The notes under the pieces were generated by a model that saw nothing but the letters and a program-made list of their open reading frames with translations, did not search any database and was not told the origin of the DNA. From Xestospongia muta (taxonomy: Eukaryota; Porifera; Demospongiae; Haplosclerida; Petrosiidae), in the NCBI GenBank assembly GCA_963693285.1, contig OY848918.1, positions 2,919,876 to 2,983,875 on the forward strand: 64,000 nt of DNA, read 5' to 3'. Of this stretch, positions 57,901-64,000 are shown piece after piece. The number at the start of each line of letters is the position of its first letter. Position 1 is the stretch's first letter. The translations under genes were made by a program, and so were the position numbers.

Positions 57901-60182
57901 GTAAAATTGGAGGTGCTAACGCAACACCATGGTGTCAAACTATATGGTCCTATACTAGCACCTGTATGCTACTGTAGCACTTTTTTTTAATGTCAGCACC
58001 TGATAATCTTATTACAGCACTACTTTTGTGTGTCATCAATCAGTAAACTGCTATGTAATGTATTGTTCATTGCCTTACAGGTAGATGTTGAGAATTGTCT
58101 TTAAAAAAGTATAATAATAACAACTAAAGTATATTATATTTAAGCACAATATAAAAAGAAGTTTCGTATGTGTCAGAATAAGTTAATGAATATAGTCCAT
58201 AAACACGAAAATCTTGTATGTCAGTAGACCAAACAAAGTACTGTTATAGCACAAGTATTGAGTTATTTGAAAGAGGGTGACTAGTCTGTTGTTAAAATAA
58301 CATCATCAAAATTTTTTCACCTTTTGATATGTTTTGATTTCTCATTGCAGGGTTAATTTATTTAGTACAAGTATTATATGGTGTGATGTTTGTTTCAAAA
58401 TTTGATCCTAAATCCTGACAACTTTCTCAATTAGTATAGGGAGTTTTACAATCGATTGATCGTGGCAGTTTAATATTTGGTAAGTAGTCAATTCTATAAG
58501 GACATTAGTAATCAGAGCATAGTTAAACTATAACCAATTAGTTTTTACATTGTTATGTTAATGCTGTTTTGGACAGTTTATACAATCAACTAATCAATCT
58601 CTTCTGAATAACTAATACTTGTGTCACAACAGTATGATGTTTACTTTCAGTTTACATCAAAAAATTAGACACAATTATATATTAGTTAAATCTTCCAAAT
58701 CAATTTTTATAGTGCATTTGCATTTTAAGCCTTACATGCAAAGCAAGACAGTCAATCTTAATTCATTGTAAGATCTAATTGGTCAATTTAACCAGTATTA
58801 ATATATGATTATTATATAGGTTGAATGTAGCAAAATTTTCAAATTCTGATACTGCTTTGATCACAAATTTAAACATGGAATTGACTGTTTACAAAAATAT
58901 TAGAAATAATAATGATTTATCTTTATTGTTAGACAAAATAACATCATTATTAGTTCTAACATTTGGTAAACAGTCAATTCCATAGGGATATTGGTAATCA
59001 GAACAGTATGAAATACGTAACCTATACACTGTAAAAATTGATTGTTGATTTAGCCATTAGTTGGTTATACATGCAGGTTTCAATTGCAAAGTTATTTTTG
59101 TGAAAAAAGTATTCATAATACTGTTTTCATTACTAATGTACTACTGTTTATGTAGCTACAAAACTATCAATTTCATAATACATTAGTAGTCAAAATAGTA
59201 TTATGTTTAATTTTACATATACAACCTGTATAACCATGTATTAGTTATTTGAACCAATCAATTTTTACAGTAATATATAACCATATGTTGATTAAACTAA
59301 CCAATTAGTTTTTACACTGTTATATTAATGTTTTTTGGACTGTTCATGTCCATTTTAATTCTATTGTTGTATGTTAAATTGTTAATATTAAGGGATACAA
59401 ACCAAATAGTCTAGAGAGCTATCCCCTTGCTTTTTCTGACAAGGTGATATGACTAGCTCACTACACTACAAATCGAATTAAACTGCATACTGACCACTAA
59501 TGCAAACCACAACAAATAAATGTAATTTCAATTTGGTATATGTTGATAGTACAATTTACACTTCGTAGCAAGTGCTCAAAAACATGCTATGAGCATTTAA
59601 CTTTCTGTAACTTGAGAAAGCACTTCACAGCAGCACCTATTGCTACTGGCAACTTTCAAGTGAAAATATTATAGTTAACACCAGTAACACTAAGAACCTA
59701 TCTTAAGACAATTTTTAATAATTATTATCATGCATAGTGTGATATTTTATATCATTAAACTACCTTGTACTGTTAAAGTAGCTCCTTTCTTTTGGAAACC
59801 TTCTGGATTAAGAATAATCACAGTACATCCAACATAGACCCCATCATTAATAGGTAGTGCTCTTATAGTTAGTACTGATGACAACACATCAACTGATATA
59901 TTGTTAGTAGTTACTGATATCTCTCTGTCTTGATTACTGGGATCAGTGAGTGAGTTTCCTTGTACTGACCACTCCAGTATATCTCCTATTCCCTCACAGG
60001 TGAAGTTTACCATATTGTAAATCAGAGCAGACACTGATAAAGGTGCTACAGTGATGTTAGCTGTAATATAAAGAAAGAAGGATAATATTGCAAGCATTAA
60101 TTTATTATTTACCATCAGCCTCTCTAAAAGTAAATAAAAGTCCCACAACAGTCAGGAAGATTGCCTTTTGGTATGTTGCCAT
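54980..60182 (-). CDS. Ig-FN3 receptor with a short tyrosine-free tail
   Basis: Minus-strand exons: 60182-60113 signal peptide ([17 protein letters not shown]), 60060-59764 Ig, a 2.2-kb intron, 57540-57253 FN3-1, 57203-57130 plus 57077-56849 FN3-2, 55848-55510 FN3-3, 55465-55343 stalk (SSEMTKTLIPSS), 55296-55156 TM (VIAIIVIATSITVYW). A candidate last exon 55035-54980 adds about 18 residues (VDRRCHSNTDTGEKS) before TAG. Frames fit throughout. The usual NPxY and DYENI exons are absent. A 5' fragment of a second FN3-3 exon lies at 56783-56692 without a donor and is probably skipped. A TIR element separates it from the real FN3-3. The start exon is closest to the long-tailed gene at 32536. The last exon is uncertain. 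Confidence 0.68.
56072..56649. mobile_element. TIR element with 10-bp target duplication
   Basis: The ends are inverted repeats: TAGCCTCGTACCCAGGC at 56072 and its complement ending at 56649. Pairing continues (with a 15-base insertion in the left arm) through CGCCTGGT and GCGCATGCG, about 50 bp in all. GGTTATTATT flanks both sides (56062-56071 and 56650-56659). A 9-11 bp duplication is typical of Mutator-like elements. The interior holds a coding-like fragment, MASRVCWLCSD... then YCIKCKHRIVSLEKSL, resembling a cysteine zinc-binding domain, broken by stops. It has no transposase. Confidence 0.8.
57545..59763. other. Long first-domain intron with dispersed repeats
   Basis: Located between the Ig and FN3-1 exons of the minus-strand gene. 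It contains several copies of AACCAATTAGTTTTTACA (near 57757, 58538, 59300), a MITE-like hairpin at 59026-59272 and no exon-like frame. It is at least 20 times longer than the usual intron in the cluster. Confidence 0.6.
59026..59272. mobile_element. MITE-like foldback repeat
   Basis: CACTGTAAAAATTGATTG at 59026 pairs with CAATCAATTTTTACAGTA ending about 59272. Inner arms (about 59113-59140 and 59177-59205; CATAATACTGTTTT) also pair. It has no coding capacity. Related terminal sequence occurs elsewhere in the same intron. Confidence 0.6.
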
Positions 60183-60196
60183 AGATGAAGCTCTTA

Positions 60197-60215
60197 TTCT
60201 CAAAATAGAAAGTCA
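60197..60215 (-). promoter_or_regulatory. Conserved upstream motif, copy 4
   Basis: On the minus strand TGACTTTCTATTTTGAGAA, one base different from 10396-10414, ends about 15 bp before the start codon at 60182. Confidence 0.5.
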
Positions 60216-60624
60216 TAATTATGATAGTTATATAAAAAGTCCCACCCATCATTAATAGGTGGAGCTCATAACATTTTTACACAAATTCACTGTGAATATA
60301 ACTGATAACGTGGTTTTGCATACCTCGGGTTCCGGGTTCTGGTAAAGCAATTATCGCATTCCTAAGCATGACTACATCACACAATGAAAGGCACTAAAGT
60401 GCCGAACCTCGCTGCAGTTTCTAAGTTATTTATAAATCCTATGCCAGCTTAGGCCCAGCTTATGATTATGTTATTGCAAGAAAATTTATTAACATTCCAG
60501 AAGGTGTGATTATAAAATGGTAAGCTTTGTCATTCTGTATATGCTCATTAACATTCCAGAAGGTGTGGTTATAAAATGGTAAGCTTTGTCATTCTGTATA
60601 TCCTCATTAATTGTTGCTTGATTT

Positions 60625-60909
60625 CTAGCTTTGCCATGTCTGTGAAACAGTAACTGAGTAAGTGATAGTATCATTCAATTGCCAAGCAAGATTAAGTGCT
60701 AATTTCGTGATGAAAAGTTTCTCTGAGTCTTTACATGACCCTTTAAAATGTATCAATATTTCATATACAAAATTTATTGTAACTTGAAGATGAAACCTTC
60801 TTTGGAAACGTTCCGTAGTACAAATATAAATCGATATATTATCTATTAGTAGCTGTCTTTTCAGTGCTTGGAGACGTTTCCTGAATGCGTTACTTCGCTC
60901 CAAGTCCAA
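60625..60909 (-). CDS. Uncharacterised 94-residue ORF
   Basis: Starts MDLERSNAFRKRLQALKRQL and ends in TAA-type stop context after SQTWQS. It is mildly basic at the start with no signal peptide or TM, and no family was recognised. It could be an exon, a piece of the possible repeat around it, or chance. Composition is somewhat more GC-rich than flanking DNA. Confidence 0.25.
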   Translation of the reverse strand: MDLERSNAFRKRLQALKRQLLIDNISIYICTTERFQRRFHLQVTINFVYEILIHFKGSCKDSEKLFITKLALNLAWQLNDTITYSVTVSQTWQS

Positions 60910-61218
60910 AAAACATTTTTCAGAACTTTTCTAACGATTACTTCGACCAACGGCTATCTATCTTGCTGATCCGTATTCCTCTGAGATTGTTTACAGCATA
61001 CTAAAAAATCTCCACGTTAAGTTTTTTACTTTTCGAGAAACGGCACTTGACCTCTGCAGCCTAAAAATTCTTTTGCGAATTTTAAGCTTCTGTTTTTCTT
61101 GACGATGTTCTTGACACTACTGTTGTAAAGTCCACATGCTTTTCTATTTGTTGCTAAACGTTGGTAGCTGCTAACGCTTCGGTTGCCAAGTTATAGTAGT
61201 TCAAAGGTAACAGGCAGT

Positions 61219-61221
61219 GCA

Positions 61222-61265
<44 letters not shown>
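61219..61265. repeat. AC microsatellite
   Basis: An uninterrupted (AC)n run of about 45 bp. Confidence 0.95.
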
Positions 61266-61270
<5 letters not shown>

Positions 61271-61471
61271 ACTACAGTACCCTCGCTTTGCGCCCACGCA
61301 CAGCGAGGTTAAATATATATAATATAATTATATAAACTAAGGTAACTTTTTGGTGCACCATTCAAATTAGTTGCCTTGTGCTAAGGTGTTCAACAATAAT
61401 AATAGCACTGCCCATAACTCTATTTATTACTGTAGTTATCACATAGTAGAGATAACTACATTAATTTTAGG

Positions 61472-61476
<5 letters not shown>

Positions 61477-61510
<34 letters not shown>
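61477..61510. repeat. TA microsatellite
   Basis: A pure (TA)n run of about 34 bp. Confidence 0.95.
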
Positions 61511-61511
<1 letters not shown>

Positions 61512-61862
61512 AAGATGAAGACAGATGCATATAGCATAAAAACATAAAAATGAATTCGTTGATTTAATGAACCTGTAGTCAATTAGGTTGTATAAAATAT
61601 AAGATGACATCTATAAAATAGTAAACATCATACTGCTTTATTTTCTAATATATACAGCAATTTACACATAGTCATAATTATGGTTCACTGTCAGCCCAAT
61701 GATTCTGTTTAGCTTCTCATTAGTTTGACAAAATATTATTATGGATGCTAAACATATGTGTGAGTGTTGTCATTATTGTGAAATAAAGGACAACTCTAGA
61801 TACTACACATGCCCTTTTTAAGAAATCAGTTTGTTGAGCTACATGAACTATGCAATGTCATA

Positions 61863-62920
61863 CAGGGGTGGCACAGGATTAGAAAAAGTGGTGGGGCTAA
61901 ATTTGGCTTGTCATTTTTGTCAGGGACCCTATGTTGTTATTAACAAAACTCGCTAATATTATTATTATTTAGTTCTTATATATTAGCCCTCTATAGGTAA
62001 AGTTTAAACTATAGACAAAATATCATCAAATCATCTTTATAAAATGTACTCATACAGGAATAGCAAATGTTTGTTTACATTCTGAATTACTTGTAATGAA
62101 TTCGGTAATAGCTGCTTTTCAGTCAATGGTGTAGTCTTTGTGTACATAAAGTAACATAAGGTGGTTTAAACAACTTTGACTCATCGTAGTCCTTAAAAAG
62201 GTTTTAAGCAAGCAAAAGGTTGGTTTGTTGTTCTTCACTAGCCTGCTCATTAAGCTGGGCCTGTATGCTAATTCCCTTCTGATGGTGAGCCCATTTCATT
62301 ACTGACTCCCGATGACACTTGCTTCGCCTATGTTGCTCAAATGCTGAAGTAGCTCGCTTCCAGTTATCAAATCCATTGACAATATAAGCTGCTTCTATGT
62401 TTTTTGTGAGCTTGATTTGATTTAGTTGGAAAAGATTCCTACATATGTAGCAAAAGGCTTTGTTTGTAGACCCATCCCAGTGAAGTCATGACGACCATTT
62501 TTCATTATCGAACCACTTTGAATGAAACGAACGCTTTTGTTTACCGAAGAGCCTAGATGGGAATGACTGACATCGTGGTTGGTTGGGCTTGCTTAATATG
62601 ACGTCACTCCCTGATGCAACGCACGATGAAATACCGCCCATCTCTACTTCAGCTGATTTGCTGAACGGCGTGTCACTTTCGGCAGATGCGCAATCAGAGT
62701 CGATATCACTGCTTTCTGGGGACTGCTCTGACTGTTTTGACTGCTAGCGGGTAAGGAAATCACCCAACAACGTCTGCTTCTTCGCCATCCGCCAGGCACG
62801 CACGTGTTGATACACTGAACCTTGCACTTTCGGATTCCGCAAAAGATGGTGGGGCTATGCCCACAATGCAAAAAAGTGGTGGGGCTATTGTCTCACCAGC
62901 CCCACCCGCTGTGCCGCCCT
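61863..62920 (-). mobile_element. hAT-like DNA transposon relic
   Basis: The terminal sequences CAGGGGTGGCACAG (61863) and CTGTGCCGCCCTTG (to about 62922) are imperfect inverted repeats with the CAGGGGTG start common in hAT elements. TGTCATA flanks both sides (61856-61862 and 62921-62927), overlapping the end, so the exact target duplication is unclear. The interior encodes a broken N-terminal transposase. The element is about 1.05 kb and lacks the catalytic part. Confidence 0.7.
62205..62790 (-). pseudogene. hAT-type transposase N-terminus with TTF-like zinc finger
   Basis: Minus strand from about 62790: MAKKQTLLGDFLTR, a TAG, then a Ser/Glu/Asp-rich stretch (SEQSPESSDIDSD). Next come FHSKWFDNEKW, a TGA, LHWDGSTNKAFCYICRN and AYIVNGFDNWKRA, then FEQHRRSKCHRESV. 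The WF...W, FCYIC and H...CH arrangement is that of TTF-type zinc fingers found before hAT dimerisation transposases and ZMYM-like proteins. Two in-frame stops break it and the catalytic region is absent. Confidence 0.7.
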
Positions 62921-62927
62921 TGTCATA

Positions 62928-64000
62928 GTATTTCTATAGTAATTAAAACAACATAATATGTACACATCTTATAAATCAGTTAAAACAACCAATCTACTTT
63001 TACACAATATTACACAAACTGCAAAATTGAGGTGAACTATATGTTAAACATCTCTTAATAACATACTACAACTTAAGTACAAAACACTATAGATTATAGA
63101 TGTTTCCACCTATGACTAATTAATTAGCTAAAATTTTTGGTGTGCGTCATACACTAATGGCTCTAATTCTATCTTGCCCCAGGCCACTTTCCATCTCATA
63201 GTATAGCCCTGTATGTGCATGTGTGTGTAACGTATGCTTTGAGTCAGATGAACCTGAGTAGTATTCTGACAATTACAGTCTCATGTAGTCAGCCCCTCCC
63301 TCTACAGGAAAGGAGGATTTGGTATAGCTCTTGTTCAATAAAATACTGAAAGTCTGATAAGCAATAAGTTAATTTAAGAGGCAGAAGGGACAACACCCCA
63401 CTCAAAATTTGCTAACTCAGTAGAAACTATTGTTGGCTGGCCATACAAAGCAGTTCATTAAAGCTTTTGTGCGTCTACCTACACAGGTATTGTCTAAGTT
63501 CATGTTGATTGGTGTAGACGACCCAAAGACTTGTAGCCATACGTTTGTCTGTTTAAAATCTTGATGAAGCAATTTCAACTGTAGTTTCTCAATTATCTAT
63601 AGCAACAAAATAGAATACACTCTTTCATGAGTGAAAGATGTTAATGATGTATATTCCATCACTCCATTCTAAATATGCAGCATTGGTTGTTTACACATTC
63701 AACAGCGCTTTGCATGGAGCAGGACAAAGGAGCTTCTAGATATCTCATCTATGGTAATCAATGCCAATTCAATTGTGTATGGAGCAGAATAAAAGCCTCA
63801 GTGAACTGTTCCTTATAGCCAAGCATTGCTTCGGCTGAATTAGGAGTTTTAGATGAGTGCTTGTCTCCCCTGCCTTTTAGCTTACCTACCAGACTTCCAG
63901 TAGTTCTCTGAAGAGAGCAATACCTGTGGTTGACCCAACTCTTTTTCATGAAGGGGGAGGGGCTTGCTATATGCAAGACTAACAGTGGTGGATAGTCTCT
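62928..64000. other. Unassigned DNA at the window end
   Basis: Composition is less AT-rich than in the cluster. A 72-codon minus-strand frame (63976-63758) was seen but shows no domain, signal or splice support and is not called. No repeat or element was recognised. Confidence 0.35.

Larger units (their letters stand above)
60216..61862. other. Region outside the receptor cluster, repeats and one uncertain ORF
   Basis: From about 60300 the sequence stops resembling the cluster and is less AT-rich. A 59-bp unit (TTAACATTCCAGAAGGTGTG...) is tandemly duplicated at about 60488-60604. A 95-codon minus-strand frame lies at 60909-60625. AACCTCGCTG at 60404 and CAGCGAGGTT at 61301 form a short inverted pair that may bound an element. 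Confidence 0.5.

Noticed and set aside
63758..63976. 72-codon minus-strand ORF as a gene
   Set aside because: No recognisable domain, no splice context, and length is compatible with chance in less AT-rich DNA.

Overview
The window reads as metazoan nuclear DNA, most likely from a sponge. This is an inference. It rests on very AT-rich sequence, 50-100 bp GT-AG introns, Ig and fibronectin-III (FN3) receptors with tyrosine-bearing tails, relic death domains, an ankyrin exon, and gypsy, hAT-like and MITE-like elements. No bacterial operons, rRNA or tRNA genes are visible. Genes were built exon by exon from splice sites, reading frame and comparison among copies in the window.

From about 3 to 60 kb the window is one dense cluster of related type I membrane receptors on both strands. 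The main type is signal peptide, one Ig domain, FN3-1, an FN3-2 split by one intron, a conserved membrane-proximal FN3-like domain (FN3-3), a Thr/Ser-rich stalk, a transmembrane (TM) exon and short tail exons. Minus-strand tails carry NPAYEEG, NPSYITV and DYENI, including an ITAM-like pair of tyrosines. Plus-strand copies have another tail. One copy (32.5-42.5 kb) has a tail of about 310 residues. A second type (3.0-5.9 kb, part of 20.2-22.2 kb) has two Ig-like domains and two or more FN3 domains. Almost all domain exons are phase 1-1 modules.

Layout. 0.5-1.3 kb: exon relic and 134-bp repeats. 1.8 kb: ankyrin exon. 3.0-5.9 (+): intact two-Ig receptor. 7.1-9.4 (-): intact receptor. 10.5-12.4 (+): receptor with truncated tail. 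13.3-15.7: relics of another receptor and of two death domains. 16.8-20.2: receptor pseudogenes joined at inversion junctions. 20.2-23.2 (+): chimera of both receptor types. 24.2-28.6: fragments and two 46-bp satellites. 29.5-31.7 (-): receptor with a 1-nt TM deletion. 32.5-42.5 (+): long-tailed receptor with a decayed Ty3/gypsy element (36549-41459) in an intron. 44.1-46.4 (-) and 49.1-51.2 (+): frameshifted copies. 52.2-54.5 (-): intact. 55.0-60.2 (-): apparently intact, unusual tail, 2.2-kb intron and a TIR element. 60-64 kb: non-cluster DNA with a hAT-like relic.

The cluster repeats a head-to-head and tail-to-tail arrangement with homologous spacers. Near-identical exons on both strands, several inversion junctions inside exons, an in-frame exon fusion and many broken copies indicate rapid turnover. 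The style recalls the Hydractinia allorecognition complex, so a self/non-self or immune receptor locus is a reasonable hypothesis. Ligand and function cannot be read from the sequence.
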